Positions 1-8,580 are shown, counted from the stretch's first letter. The stretch is 48,746 nt of DNA from Deltaproteobacteria bacterium (GCA_013812655.1 JACCTC010000161.1:1-48746), one strand, 5' to 3'. The notes: generated from the letters alone by a model not told the origin. Translations and numbers: made by a program.

Positions 1-428
1 ACCTTCATGTCATCGGCACCGAGCGGCCGATCGAAGTCGCAGAACGCCGTGACCTCGGTGGCCGCCGCGCACGCGCGCGCGACGACGTCCGCGATCGACG
101 GCTTGTAGACGTGGTCGGTGTTCATCAGCAGGAACCCACCCGGCTGCAGCGCGCGCTGCCCGGCGCGCATCGAGATCAGGTTGCCCTTGCGAAACTCGGT
201 GTTCTCCTCGATGACCGCATCGGGTGCGACCTCGCGGACGCGCGCTGCGACGTCGGCATGGCAGAAACCGCTGACCACGATCCGATGCTGCGCGCCGCAG
301 GCACGCGCGAACGCGACGGCGTAGTCGATCAAGGGTCGGCCGCCGGCCTCGATCAACGCCTTTGGCGTGGCGGTGGTCAGATCCTTGAGCCGGCTGCCGA
401 GGCCCGCGGCCATGATGATCGCCTGCAT
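1..428 (-). CDS. Nucleotidyltransferase (NTP transferase family), 3' part cut by window edge
   Basis: The first 142 codons of a nucleotidyltransferase read leftward off the window. The N-terminus MQAIIMAAGLGSRL holds the Gly-rich nucleotide-binding loop of sugar-phosphate and phosphocholine nucleotidyltransferases, followed by TPKAL with the conserved Lys. Further on NTDHVY probably gives the metal-binding Asp. The family transfers NMP from an NTP onto a phosphorylated small molecule to make an activated precursor, in the cytoplasm. The ATG at 428 overlaps the TGA of the upstream HAD gene by 4 bp (ATGA), so the two are probably translated together; a phosphatase plus a nucleotidyltransferase suggests synthesis of an activated sugar or polyol. 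The substrate cannot be read from this fragment. Confidence 0.8.
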   Translation of the reverse strand, partial: MQAIIMAAGLGSRLKDLTTATPKALIEAGGRPLIDYAVAFARACGAQHRIVVSGFCHADVAARVREVAPDAVIEENTEFRKGNLISMRAGQRALQPGGFLLMNTDHVYKPSIADVVARACAAATEVTAFCDFDRPLGADDMK

Positions 429-1108
429 CACGCTGCAATCCGGGTGCGCAGGAGTGCGGGGAGCTCGATCACGTTGCCGACCGCGATCGCCTGCGGGTCA
501 CGCGCGCGGAAGTCCGCGAGCGTGAACGTCCCGAGCCGACCGATGAACGCGACCTCGCAGGCGTCCGCAAGCTCGCCATCCTTGAGCGAGTCTCCGCAGA
601 ACACGAGCTCGTGGCGCGCCAGGCCGAGCGTGCGGCAGGTGTGGTCGACGTGCGGCCGGCCCTTGGCGAGGCCGCTGCTCGCATCGAAGCCGAGCGCGAG
701 ATCGAAGCGAAACGGCTCGCGGCGCGCGAAGTCGTCGACGAACTCCTGCCCGGTGTTCGATGACACGACGAGCTTCAAGCCGAGCGCCCGCAGGCCCTCG
801 AGCCCGGTGAGCGTCTCGCGGTCCATCATCGTCGCGTCGCACACCGCACGCTTGCGCTCCTCGAACTCGGCCGAGGCCGCGGCGTTGCGCGCGTCGCCCG
901 GCACGATCACCTCGAGCTGCTGGTGAAACGGGATGCCGGAGGTCTGCATGTAGCGGGCGCGCGCGTCGACGCGGTCGAGCCCGTGCCGGGTCGCCATGAC
1001 GTCGGCGGCGAGGTCCGCGAAGGCACCCATCGTGTCGACGAGGGTGCCATCGAGATCGAACATCACCGCGCGTAATCCGCGAGTCTCCGACGAGGAATTC
1101 ATCGACAT
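428..1108 (-). CDS. HAD-superfamily hydrolase (phosphatase-like)
   Basis: This is a 226-residue cytoplasmic HAD hydrolase of phosphoglycolate-phosphatase type. All motifs are present: FDLDGTLVDT near residue 18 (nucleophile Asp and acid/base Asp), SSNTG near 117 (motif II Ser/Thr), the Lys of LAKGRP near 148, and GDSLKD near 173 (motif III acidic pair). The helical cap lies between motifs I and II. The family dephosphorylates small metabolites; the substrate is unknown. ATG codons at 1108 and 1102 are both possible and neither has a strong ribosome site. The stop codon overlaps the start of the nucleotidyltransferase, suggesting one pathway. Confidence 0.85.
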   Translation of the reverse strand: MSMNSSSETRGLRAVMFDLDGTLVDTMGAFADLAADVMATRHGLDRVDARARYMQTSGIPFHQQLEVIVPGDARNAAASAEFEERKRAVCDATMMDRETLTGLEGLRALGLKLVVSSNTGQEFVDDFARREPFRFDLALGFDASSGLAKGRPHVDHTCRTLGLARHELVFCGDSLKDGELADACEVAFIGRLGTFTLADFRARDPQAIAVGNVIELPALLRTRIAA

Positions 1109-1177
1109 CCGATCCGGGTACCACGCGGACCGGGACGAGTAAAGCAGCGCGTCGAGGACTGCCCGCTTGCCGCGAAC

Positions 1178-1231
1178 GTCTGGCCCGCGGTCAGGCCCGC
1201 AGTCTGGCCCGCAGTCAGGCTCGCGGTCAGG
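1178..1231. repeat. 12-bp imperfect tandem repeat, about 4.5 copies
   Basis: Four and a half copies of a 12-base unit (gtctggcccgcg / gtcaggcccgca variants) start at 1178, 1190, 1202, 1214 and 1226. The repeat runs into the stop codon (1227-1229) of the methyltransferase gene on the minus strand. It is too short to be a CRISPR array and most likely arose by slippage. Confidence 0.85.
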
Positions 1232-2228
1232 ATGGTCGTTCGGCGATCACGCGCAGCTCGGCGCCCGCGCCGGCGTAGCGGATCAGCGATCCGAGCGCGC
1301 AGAACGGCGACATCACGTCGACCAGCAGGCTCGAGTCGCGCGCCCACTTCGTGCCGAACACGTTGTTGAGAAAGTGGCGCGCCGCACGCTGCCAGCTCGT
1401 CGGGCCGGTGCGCGTGGTGACCTTGACGACGCGGAAGCCGGCCTGCTCGAGGTAGCGGCCGAGCGTCTTGCGCGTGAACTGGAACAGGTGGCGAGGTGCG
1501 TCGCAGCTCCACCAGAACCGGCCGTAGAGCTTGGCCTGCATGCCGGCCCAGTTCGGCACGCACAGCGAGAGCTGACCACCCGGCCGGAGCATGCGGAAGC
1601 AATTGGCGAGCGCGGTCGCCGGCGAGTGCGTGTGCTCGAGGACGTGCCACATCGTGACGATGTCCATCGACTGATCGGGGAACGGCGCATCCTCGGCCGT
1701 GCCGACCACCGCCTGATGACCGTGCGCGACCGCGTTCGCGACCGCCTGCGGCGACGGCTCGATGCCGTACGTCGTCCAGCCAAGCGCCTTCAGCACATCG
1801 AGGTAGCGCCCGCCGCTGCCGCACCCGATGTCGAGCACGTGCCCGTCACCGTGCCACCGCGGGATCCGGTACCAGGAGAGATCCTGGCGGACCTGCAGGA
1901 TCGGTTTCTCCCACCAGCTGATCGGCGCGGCGTCCTTCGCGGCGACCCGGCGGTGCCAGCGCTTGGGCTGGGTCGGCGGTGCCAGGTGCGCGGCGTAATC
2001 CGTCGGATAGAACGATCCGATCACCTCGCGCGTCGGCCGCGGATTGATGAAGTACAGGTTGCATGCCTTGCAGCGCACGAGCGTCCACCGCTCGGGCCCG
2101 AACAGTAGCTCGTCGCGCCACACCCGACGGGGCTCGAAGTCGCCGCCGCTGCAGAGATCACACGTGGCGAGCGTCTCGACGGGGACGACGCGCTCTTCGA
2201 GCTGACCTTCGACGGCGGTCGCGTGCAT
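1227..2228 (-). CDS. Class I SAM-dependent methyltransferase with N-terminal CxxC pairs
   Basis: A 333-residue methyltransferase. Residues 23-56 hold two CxxC pairs (CDLC and CKAC), probably a small zinc-binding domain as in many sugar or lipid methyltransferases. The SAM-binding loop is VLDIGCGSGG at 131-140, followed by an acidic residue in GIEPS and the MWHVLEH segment typical of Methyltransf_11/23 enzymes. The open frame extends further upstream, but the ATG at 2228 is chosen because the homologous region begins just after it and the longer frame would run into the next gene. The substrate is unknown; neighbouring HAD and nucleotidyltransferase genes make a surface polysaccharide or lipid plausible. 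Confidence 0.85.
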   Translation of the reverse strand: MHATAVEGQLEERVVPVETLATCDLCSGGDFEPRRVWRDELLFGPERWTLVRCKACNLYFINPRPTREVIGSFYPTDYAAHLAPPTQPKRWHRRVAAKDAAPISWWEKPILQVRQDLSWYRIPRWHGDGHVLDIGCGSGGRYLDVLKALGWTTYGIEPSPQAVANAVAHGHQAVVGTAEDAPFPDQSMDIVTMWHVLEHTHSPATALANCFRMLRPGGQLSLCVPNWAGMQAKLYGRFWWSCDAPRHLFQFTRKTLGRYLEQAGFRVVKVTTRTGPTSWQRAARHFLNNVFGTKWARDSSLLVDVMSPFCALGSLIRYAGAGAELRVIAERPS

Positions 2229-2337
2229 GGCCTGGGACCTTGCCCCATGCCCCTGCGCGGTGCAAGTCGCGGGTTCTCGGCCGCCGATCACTGCCGCGCT
2301 TTCACCTGCCGAAGATCTCTGACCAGGGCGCCGCGGC

Positions 2338-3399
2338 TCACCAGGGATAGATCCCGTCGCCGTGGCTGCCGCGACCGCCGGCACCCGCTGCTTGCCACGG
2401 CGCAGCGACCGCGATGAAGTTCGCGTGGCCGTACGTGCCGCCGAACGGCCGGCGCGATGCGGCATCGGCTTCGGCGACTCCATCGATATCCCACACCCGC
2501 GTCAGGTACTTGCGATCGTGCGCGACGGGCAACTGAAAGCAGGCCGCGCCGTCACACTCGCCATCGTCGTCGGAGTCCACCCACTCGAAGTTGTAGATCG
2601 CGACCCACGCTGCGGCGGCGTCGTCGAAACAGCTCGGGCGCTCGATCACGTCGGCCGCCGCGTGCGCGTACGGCGCGACGAACGCCTTGGCCTCCGCGAG
2701 GCGCGAGGTGACGTAGGTCTCGAGCCGATCGTTGCCCGCGCAATCGGATTCCGCCGTCAGTACGAACATCAGGCGGTTCGCCTGCGAGTCGTGGGTCGGC
2801 CACCCGCCGGTCGCCGACTCGAGCGCGGTGCGCAAGCTCGTCGTCGAGAGATCTGCGGGGCGCAGCAGCTCGGCGTCTGCGAAGTGCGAACCGATGAGCT
2901 GATCGAGCTGCGCGGGCGAGCGCGTGACTGCAGCTGCGTCCGCGGGCTGCCAGTCCTGCTTCTTGTCGAGCCAGACCGTGATCAACGGATGCCCGGGGTT
3001 GGCAGCATGCCACGACGCCAGCGTGGCCAGGCACGTCGTGAGCGATCCACCGATGCCGGCGATGCCGACCCCGTCGGTGCCGCACTTGGCTGTGCCTGCG
3101 TCGAAGAAGCCGTGTGCCACCGTCCAGTCTCCGCTTCGCGCGCCGTAGCTCGTGGTGTCGCGCAGATCGAGCTCGAGGTGGTTCGTCGTGTGCTGGAGGT
3201 GCCAGGCGATGTCGTCTCCACGCGTGTTCGCGGCCTCGTAGGTGTTGTGGCTCGCGATCGTCCAGGTGAGTTCGAGTCGCGTCGCGCCGAACGCAAACGG
3301 ATCCCGCGGCGCACCGACGCTGTCATCGACCGCGCCCCACCCGTTGCAGCCGAGCGCGCTGCACGCGACGAGACCGATCGTGACGATCCGGAAGGTCAT
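2338..3399 (-). CDS. Secreted lipoprotein with PI-PLC X-like (Ca2+-dependent phosphoinositide phospholipase C) domain
   Basis: A 353-residue exported protein. The start at 3399 gives a short signal with lipobox SALGC (Cys18), so it is probably membrane-anchored. The body resembles the bacterial Ca2+-dependent phosphoinositide-specific phospholipase C family: SHNTYE (His51) for the first catalytic His, HLELDLR (74-80) for acidic and metal ligands, and TVAHG (His96) for the second His. Such enzymes cleave the phosphodiester of inositol phospholipids. Several Cys suggest disulfides in the periplasm or outside. The frame stays open upstream, but that extension is Arg/Ser-rich shadow sequence. Family assignment is good; the real lipid substrate is unknown. 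Confidence 0.8.
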   Translation of the reverse strand: MTFRIVTIGLVACSALGCNGWGAVDDSVGAPRDPFAFGATRLELTWTIASHNTYEAANTRGDDIAWHLQHTTNHLELDLRDTTSYGARSGDWTVAHGFFDAGTAKCGTDGVGIAGIGGSLTTCLATLASWHAANPGHPLITVWLDKKQDWQPADAAAVTRSPAQLDQLIGSHFADAELLRPADLSTTSLRTALESATGGWPTHDSQANRLMFVLTAESDCAGNDRLETYVTSRLAEAKAFVAPYAHAAADVIERPSCFDDAAAAWVAIYNFEWVDSDDDGECDGAACFQLPVAHDRKYLTRVWDIDGVAEADAASRRPFGGTYGHANFIAVAAPWQAAGAGGRGSHGDGIYPW

Positions 3400-3442
3400 G
3401 ACCCGCAGACGGCCGAGGGTAGCACCCGTCGGCGAACGCCGA

Positions 3443-4099
3443 TCACCACGAACGGCGTGCGCGCGGCTGCTGGCCATACTCCGCGAATCGCGCACGGACC
3501 TGCTCGAGCTCGTCGTGCCCGAGCACGTGTGGCGTGCCGAGCTGCGCGGCGTGCCAGTACTGCGAGGCGAGCGTCTCGACCTCCGCCGCGAGCCGGAGCG
3601 CCGCCGGCAGCGAGGGACCGAGCGCGACCATCCCGTGGTTCGCGAGCAGGCACGCACTGCCACCGCGGAGCGCGCTCACCGCGTTGAGCGCGAGCTCGGC
3701 GCTGCCAAACGTCGCGTACTCCGCACACGGGATCTCGTCGGAGCCGGCGAGCACGACCATGTAGTGGACCGCGGGGATCGCACGCCGCAGCATCGACAGC
3801 GTCGTGCAGAACAGCGAGTGGGTGTGGACGATCGCCTGGATATCCTGGCGCGCGCCAAGGATGTCGCGATGGAGCTGCCACTCGGTCGTCGGCGTGCGCT
3901 GGCCGGGACGCAGCGTGCCGTCGAGCTTGAGCTCGACCACGTCGTCGGCGACGAGCTCGCCGTACGGCATCCCCGACGGCGTCACCAGCAAGCCCGCCGC
4001 GCTGCGCACGCTGACGTTGCCGGACATCCCCGGGGTCAGCCCGAGCGCGCTCATCTGGCGCGCGGTCGTGACCAGCTCGTCGCGCAGCCGCATCGTCAT
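3443..4099 (-). CDS. Class II (Zn2+) aldolase, FucA type; probable Ald2 of a methylthioadenosine DHAP shunt
   Basis: A 218-residue class II aldolase/adducin-fold protein. Its residue numbering lines up with what I recall of E. coli L-fuculose-phosphate aldolase: GNVSVR for phosphate binding, Glu73 in TTEW (catalytic acid), zinc ligands His92 and His94 in VHTH and His155 in ANHG, and Tyr113. This favours retro-aldol cleavage of a 1-phosphoketose to DHAP and an aldehyde over the MtnB-type dehydratase of the same superfamily. The ATG at 4099 overlaps the mtnA stop by 4 bp (ATGA); a second ATG lies at 4093. The context suggests 5-methylthioribulose-1-phosphate as substrate, giving DHAP and methylthioacetaldehyde. 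The reaction class is solid; the substrate is inferred from the operon. Confidence 0.85.
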   Translation of the reverse strand: MTMRLRDELVTTARQMSALGLTPGMSGNVSVRSAAGLLVTPSGMPYGELVADDVVELKLDGTLRPGQRTPTTEWQLHRDILGARQDIQAIVHTHSLFCTTLSMLRRAIPAVHYMVVLAGSDEIPCAEYATFGSAELALNAVSALRGGSACLLANHGMVALGPSLPAALRLAAEVETLASQYWHAAQLGTPHVLGHDELEQVRARFAEYGQQPRARRSW

Positions 4100-5232
4100 C
4101 GTCGATCCTTGCCACGTTCGGGACGACCAGCGTCGGGGTCACGCGCCGCCGCATGGTCGGCGGCATGCTCGGGGAACAGCGCCGCGAGGCCCGCCGCGGT
4201 TGCCGAAGTGATGCCACGCTCGGTGACGAGGCCCGTCATCAGCCGGCGCGGCGTGACGTCGAAGGCCGGGTTGCCGACCGCGGTCGTGCCGGCGAGGATC
4301 GCGATCCGCGTGGTGCCACCGCGATCGCCGCGACCCGCGAGGTATCGCAGCTCGTCGCCGGCGCGCTCCTCGATCGGGATCTCGGAAGGCTCGCCGACGG
4401 TCCAGTCGATGCTCGACGACGGGACGGCCGCGTAGAACGGCACGCCGTTGTCATGCGCGGCGAGCGCCTTGAGATACGTCCCGATCTTGTTGCAAACGTC
4501 GCCATTGCGCGTCGTCCGGTCGGTACCGACGAGGCAGAGGTCGACCTTGCCTTGCTGCATCAGGTGCCCACCCGCGTTGTCGGCGATCACGGTGTGCGGC
4601 ACCCCGTGCTGCGCGAGCTCCCACGCGGTCAGCAGGCCCTGGTTGCGCGGCCGGGTCTCGTCGACCCACACGTGCACGGCGATGCCGGCCTCGTGCGCCT
4701 TGTAGATCGGCGCGAGCGCGGTGCCCCAGTCGACGGTCGCGAGCCAGCCCGCGTTGCAGTGCGTGAGCACCTGCACGGGACGGCCGCCGTGACGCTCGGC
4801 CACCGCGCGGATCAGCGCGACGCCGTGGTCGCCGATCGCCTCGCAGCACGCGACATCCGCGTCGCAGATCCGCGCGGCCTCGGCGTCCGCAACGTCCACC
4901 TGCGTGTCGGCAGGCACCTCGGCGATGCGGAGGCGCATGTGATCGAGCGCCCACCGCAAGTTGATCGCCGTCGGTCGGCTCGCCGCGAGCATCGTGCATG
5001 CCTCGTCCAGCGAGCGACCGCCGCGCAACGCGAGCGCGACTCCGTGGGCCGCAGTGGCGCCGATCAGCGGGGCGCCGCGGACGTGCATCTCGCGGATCGC
5101 GTGCGCGGTGGCGTCGAGATCGTCGAGCGCGAGCCAGCTGACCTCGTGCGGCAGCTTCGCCTGGTCGAGGACGATCACCGTGCCGGGATCGCGAACCTCG
5201 ATCGTGCGACGCCAGCGCCCGTCGACGTTCAT
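4096..5232 (-). CDS. mtnA: S-methyl-5-thioribose-1-phosphate isomerase
   Basis: A 378-residue MtnA. It converts 5-methylthioribose-1-phosphate to 5-methylthioribulose-1-phosphate in the cytoplasm. Family signatures include HVRGAPLIG near residue 50, SRPTAINL near 85, THCNAG with catalytic Cys159, DETRPRNQG at 191, and VGTDRTTRNGD with catalytic Asp238, close to the positions known for the Bacillus enzyme. The start at 5232 overlaps the mtnP stop (ATGA), and its own stop overlaps the aldolase start the same way, so the three genes are tightly coupled. The upstream extension of the frame belongs to mtnP sequence and is not used. Confidence 0.95.
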   Translation of the reverse strand: MNVDGRWRRTIEVRDPGTVIVLDQAKLPHEVSWLALDDLDATAHAIREMHVRGAPLIGATAAHGVALALRGGRSLDEACTMLAASRPTAINLRWALDHMRLRIAEVPADTQVDVADAEAARICDADVACCEAIGDHGVALIRAVAERHGGRPVQVLTHCNAGWLATVDWGTALAPIYKAHEAGIAVHVWVDETRPRNQGLLTAWELAQHGVPHTVIADNAGGHLMQQGKVDLCLVGTDRTTRNGDVCNKIGTYLKALAAHDNGVPFYAAVPSSSIDWTVGEPSEIPIEERAGDELRYLAGRGDRGGTTRIAILAGTTAVGNPAFDVTPRRLMTGLVTERGITSATAAGLAALFPEHAADHAAARDPDAGRPERGKDRR

Positions 5233-6098
5233 CGCGCGAGGACCCGGCCCGCGACCGCGTCGAGCCGGGCGCACAGTGCGTGGTCGCGGGCCTCGGAAGC
5301 CGTGAGGATCGCGTGCTCGAGTGCGCGATCGCAGCCATCGCGACACGGTCCGCCATCACCGCCGATCACCGGGATCACGTGCTGCAGCAGGCGGCGCGCA
5401 TTCGCGCTGTTAGCCTTGAGCACCGCGATCACGTCGGTGACGCGCACGTGATCGTGGTCGGGGTGCCAGCAGTCGAAGTCCGTCACCATCGCGACGGTGG
5501 CGTAACATAGCTCCGCTTCACGGGCGAGCTTGGCCTCGGGCATGTTCGTCATGCCAACGACGTCGCACTTCAGTGCGCGATGCAGCTCGGACTCGGCGAC
5601 GCTCGAGAACTGTGGACCCTCCATGACGACGTACGTTCCGCCGTTGACCATCGCGAGACCGAGCGCGGTGCCGGCGCTCGCGAGGTGGGCGCCGAGCCGG
5701 CGACACGTCGGGTGGCCCATCGAGACATGCGCGACGAGCCCGGTGCCGAAGAAGGTCTTGGGCCGGCGCAGCGTGCGATCGACGAGCTGATCGACCACGA
5801 CGAACGTCCCGGGCACGAGGTCCGCACGCAGCGAGCCGACCGCGCTCACCGAGATCAGCGACGTCGCGCCCGCACGCTTCAGCGCGTCGATGTTCGCGAG
5901 GAAGTTGATCTCGTGCGGCGGGATCCGATGGCCGCGCCCGTGCCGGGGCAGGAACACGATCGGCTGATCACCGAGCCGCCCGAACAACAGCTCGTCCGAT
6001 GGAGCGCCGAACGGCGAGTCGACGCGGACCCAGCGCTGCTCGGTCAGCCCGTCCAGATCATAGAGGCCGGTGCCGCCGACGATGCCGATCACGCTCAT
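5229..6098 (-). CDS. mtnP: S-methyl-5'-thioadenosine phosphorylase
   Basis: A 289-residue phosphorylase of the MTAP family. It splits 5'-methylthioadenosine with phosphate into adenine and methylthioribose-1-phosphate, so no methylthioribose kinase is needed. Seen: GGTGLYD at the N-terminus, PRHGRGH (phosphate-site Arg/His, 53-59), VDQLVDRT, MEGPQFSSVAES (nucleoside-site Glu and Ser), and the NMPEA...ATDF-like block ending MVTDFDCW. Length matches the family (about 280). It is the first gene of the mtnP-mtnA-aldolase operon; MTA arises from polyamine synthesis or other SAM-consuming reactions. Purine nucleoside phosphorylase is the main alternative, but the Met-rich substrate segment and the mtnA neighbour favour MTA. 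Confidence 0.95.
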   Translation of the reverse strand: MSVIGIVGGTGLYDLDGLTEQRWVRVDSPFGAPSDELLFGRLGDQPIVFLPRHGRGHRIPPHEINFLANIDALKRAGATSLISVSAVGSLRADLVPGTFVVVDQLVDRTLRRPKTFFGTGLVAHVSMGHPTCRRLGAHLASAGTALGLAMVNGGTYVVMEGPQFSSVAESELHRALKCDVVGMTNMPEAKLAREAELCYATVAMVTDFDCWHPDHDHVRVTDVIAVLKANSANARRLLQHVIPVIGGDGGPCRDGCDRALEHAILTASEARDHALCARLDAVAGRVLAR

Positions 6099-6110
6099 GG
6101 GCGTGGCGTA

Positions 6111-7841
6111 TCACGAGGCCGAGTCGCTGGCTGCGGCGACGAGGTGCCGGTAGCGCGCGCGCGCGGCGAACACGATCAGCTCGATCGCGAGGGTCAGCGC
6201 GACGTCGATCGCCGAGCACGCGACCGTGAGCGTGACGGCGGGGATCAGGATCAGCCAGGTCGCGCCCGGCACGAGGACGTAGGGCGCCGGGAAGAACGCC
6301 CACAGCAGGCCGGCCGGGATCATCGACAGCATCAAGCCGGTCCACGCGATGCCGTTCGCCGCGGCGAGCCGCGATGCGAGGTCGCCCTGCCGGCGGAGCA
6401 CCCACAGGCTCGCGAGCAGCTGCACGACCATACCGACGATCGCGTACTTGACGAGCGCCATGGTCAGGTGACCTTGCTGGGGCAACAGCGACGGCGAGAA
6501 TCGCTGGCCGAGCGTCGCGATCAGCGCGTAGTACACGACGAAGAAGGCCGGGATCGCGACCATCAGCACGCGGAGGTCGAGCCGCAGCACGCGGCGGCGG
6601 ATCAGCAGCACGGCCATCGCGATCGCGAGCGCCGCGCCGCCGAGCACGAGCCCGAGGCGGAGCGCACGATTCTCGAGGAGCTCGGCCTCGGCGCGCGCCT
6701 CCGAGACCGCGACCACGCTGCGGGTCGCGAGCAGGCGCAGGCGGTCCGCCGAGAGCCGGCGCTGGCGAGCCTCGGGGTCGAGAGCGACGACCTCGACGAG
6801 CGTGCGGCCCATGCCGTGGCCCGGTGCCGGGATCCCGAGCAGCGCGGACACCGTCGGCGAGACGTCGATCAGCCGCGCGTCGAAGACACTCGCTGGCTTG
6901 ACCCCGGCGCCCGCGAGAATCAGCGGGACGGTCAGCACCTCGGGCTCGGTGCCGCCGTGACCACCGGCATCGGTGTGGCCGTGATCCGCGGTGACGATGA
7001 TGGTGTCGAGCGCGAGATCGACGCTCGCGAGCACGCGACCGAGCGCGCGGTCAGCGGTCTGCGTGGCCTCGAGGTAGTCCTCGCTGTCGGCGCCGTGCGC
7101 GTGCCCGGCGACATCGACGGCGCCGATCAGCAGCACCACGAGCTCGGCGTTGCCCTCGACGAGCGCCGCGCTGGCCTCCGAGAACCCGCCCGGCCACGGC
7201 ACGTAACGCGCGTCGTGAAACGGCGACCTGAGATTTGCGCCCGGTGCGCGCAGCGCGGTCTTCGAGGCGGGCGCCTCGACCATGACGTCGATGTCGACCT
7301 CGAGGTCCTTCGGATCGATCGCGACCCCGCCATTACCGACGGGGCGGAGAAACAGCGACGGCAGGAGCCCGTAGTCCGTCGCGGTCGCGACCTTGAGCCC
7401 CGCAGCGCGTGCGCGATCCATCAGCGAGTCGAGGAGCACCGGGGTGAAGTGCCAGTTCGTACGCACGCCACTCGCCCGCGGCGGGACGCCGGTGAGGATC
7501 GACACGTAGTTCGGGCGCGACCATGTCGGGTAATGCGACTGCGCCTCGAGATCGACGCCCTTGCGGCGCAGCTCGTCGAGGAACGGCAGCTGGTAGGAGT
7601 GATCGCTGCGCAGGCCGTCGATGATCACCAGGAAGACCCGGCGGGCCAGGCGTGGCGTCTTCGGATCCTCGGTCCACGGCGGGCTCTTCGACAGCGCGGG
7701 CGAGACCAGCTCGAGGTCGCGCATGAACGAGGCACCCACGCGCACCGCCTGCGTCGCCCCCACGGTGCCGAGGAGTAGCAACGTCACCGCGGCCGCGACC
7801 ACACGGCCGGTCGACACGCTGGGTTTCGGCGGCTTCGGCAT
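6111..7841 (-). CDS. Membrane-anchored alkaline-phosphatase-superfamily hydrolase with C-terminal transmembrane domain
   Basis: A 576-residue protein. A single helix at about residues 12-30 anchors it; the next 330 residues form an alkaline phosphatase/phosphodiesterase domain. Metal-site motifs are visible: IIDGLRSD (first Asp), SHYPTWSRPNY with the Thr/Ser nucleophile region, DVAGHAHG, and TADHGHTDAGGHGG. The C-terminal 190 residues contain five or six hydrophobic helices separated by short Arg-rich loops. The fusion is like enzymes that transfer or remove phospho-head groups on membrane lipids or GPI-like anchors. The gene starts at 7841 and ends 12 bp before mtnP, so it could be co-transcribed with that operon. 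The substrate is unknown. Confidence 0.8.
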   Translation of the reverse strand: MPKPPKPSVSTGRVVAAAVTLLLLGTVGATQAVRVGASFMRDLELVSPALSKSPPWTEDPKTPRLARRVFLVIIDGLRSDHSYQLPFLDELRRKGVDLEAQSHYPTWSRPNYVSILTGVPPRASGVRTNWHFTPVLLDSLMDRARAAGLKVATATDYGLLPSLFLRPVGNGGVAIDPKDLEVDIDVMVEAPASKTALRAPGANLRSPFHDARYVPWPGGFSEASAALVEGNAELVVLLIGAVDVAGHAHGADSEDYLEATQTADRALGRVLASVDLALDTIIVTADHGHTDAGGHGGTEPEVLTVPLILAGAGVKPASVFDARLIDVSPTVSALLGIPAPGHGMGRTLVEVVALDPEARQRRLSADRLRLLATRSVVAVSEARAEAELLENRALRLGLVLGGAALAIAMAVLLIRRRVLRLDLRVLMVAIPAFFVVYYALIATLGQRFSPSLLPQQGHLTMALVKYAIVGMVVQLLASLWVLRRQGDLASRLAAANGIAWTGLMLSMIPAGLLWAFFPAPYVLVPGATWLILIPAVTLTVACSAIDVALTLAIELIVFAARARYRHLVAAASDSAS

Positions 7842-7881
7842 CCGGTTCAAGGCTCTCGTTGCTCCGCTGTACCGCTGGCGG

Positions 7882-8580
7882 TCAGGCCATCTCGCGGCGC
7901 AGCTCGGCGACTTGCTCCGCCGATCCGAGCAGGACGAGCGTCGTGCCCGCGCCGAGCCTCTCGTCCGCACCCGGGTTGTACGTCCACTCCTTGCTGTCGC
8001 CGCGGAGCGCGAGGACGGTCATCCCGAACCGCTCGCGAACGCGTGCATCGCGCAGCGTGCTGCCGATCTTGTGGAACGCGTCACCGAGCGTGACCTCCTC
8101 GATCCGGTACGTCGCGCGCTTGTCGCGGAGCATCGCCTCGATGAAGCCGACCACCGCGGGCCGCACGAGCTCGGAGACCAGGCGCATGCCCCCGATGAAG
8201 TTCGGCGAGACCACGGCATCCGCGCCCGACTTCCTGATCTTCTCGACGTGCGAGAGCTCGGCGCACCGCGCGACGATCCGCAGCGTGGGGTTACTCTGGC
8301 GCGCCGAGACCGTGAGGTACAGGTTGTCCTTGTCCGCCGGCAGTGCCGCGACGAAGCCGCGCGCCGCCGTCACGTCGGTCTGCGCGAGGATGTCGTCGGC
8401 GGTCGCATCACCGGCGACGTACGAGAACTGCGCGTCCGGGAACTTGGCGGCGATCTCCTCGAGCTCTCGCTTGTCGAGGTCGATCGCGGCAACCGCAATG
8501 CCAGTCTTCAGCAACTCCTCGATGACGTTCCGGCCGGTCGAGCCTGCCCCGCAGACGATGATGTGATCCTGCATCGGCAT
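7882..8580 (-). CDS. Soluble RCK (TrkA-N/TrkA-C) potassium-channel regulatory protein
   Basis: A 232-residue protein with one TrkA-N (RCK_N) and one TrkA-C (RCK_C) domain. The Rossmann loop VCGAGSTGRNVIEEL (residues 9-23) binds NAD(H) or a nucleotide, with the acidic residue of AIDLDKREL ending strand 2. No membrane segment is present, so it should work in trans with a K+ channel or transporter not in this window, or be a detached RCK gating ring. The start at 8580 is chosen over the ATG at 8574; the frame upstream overlaps the divergent dehydrogenase. The gap to that gene is only 41 bp, so the divergent promoters overlap. Confidence 0.85.
   Translation of the reverse strand: MPMQDHIIVCGAGSTGRNVIEELLKTGIAVAAIDLDKRELEEIAAKFPDAQFSYVAGDATADDILAQTDVTAARGFVAALPADKDNLYLTVSARQSNPTLRIVARCAELSHVEKIRKSGADAVVSPNFIGGMRLVSELVRPAVVGFIEAMLRDKRATYRIEEVTLGDAFHKIGSTLRDARVRERFGMTVLALRGDSKEWTYNPGADERLGAGTTLVLLGSAEQVAELRREMA

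Noticed and set aside
1178-1231. Possible CRISPR array
   Set aside because: Units are 12 bp with no spacers, so it is a simple tandem repeat.
3443-4099. Calling the aldolase MtnB (methylthioribulose-1-phosphate dehydratase)
   Set aside because: The active-site layout matches fuculose-phosphate aldolase, including Glu73 and Tyr113, and mtnC/mtnD are absent from the window.
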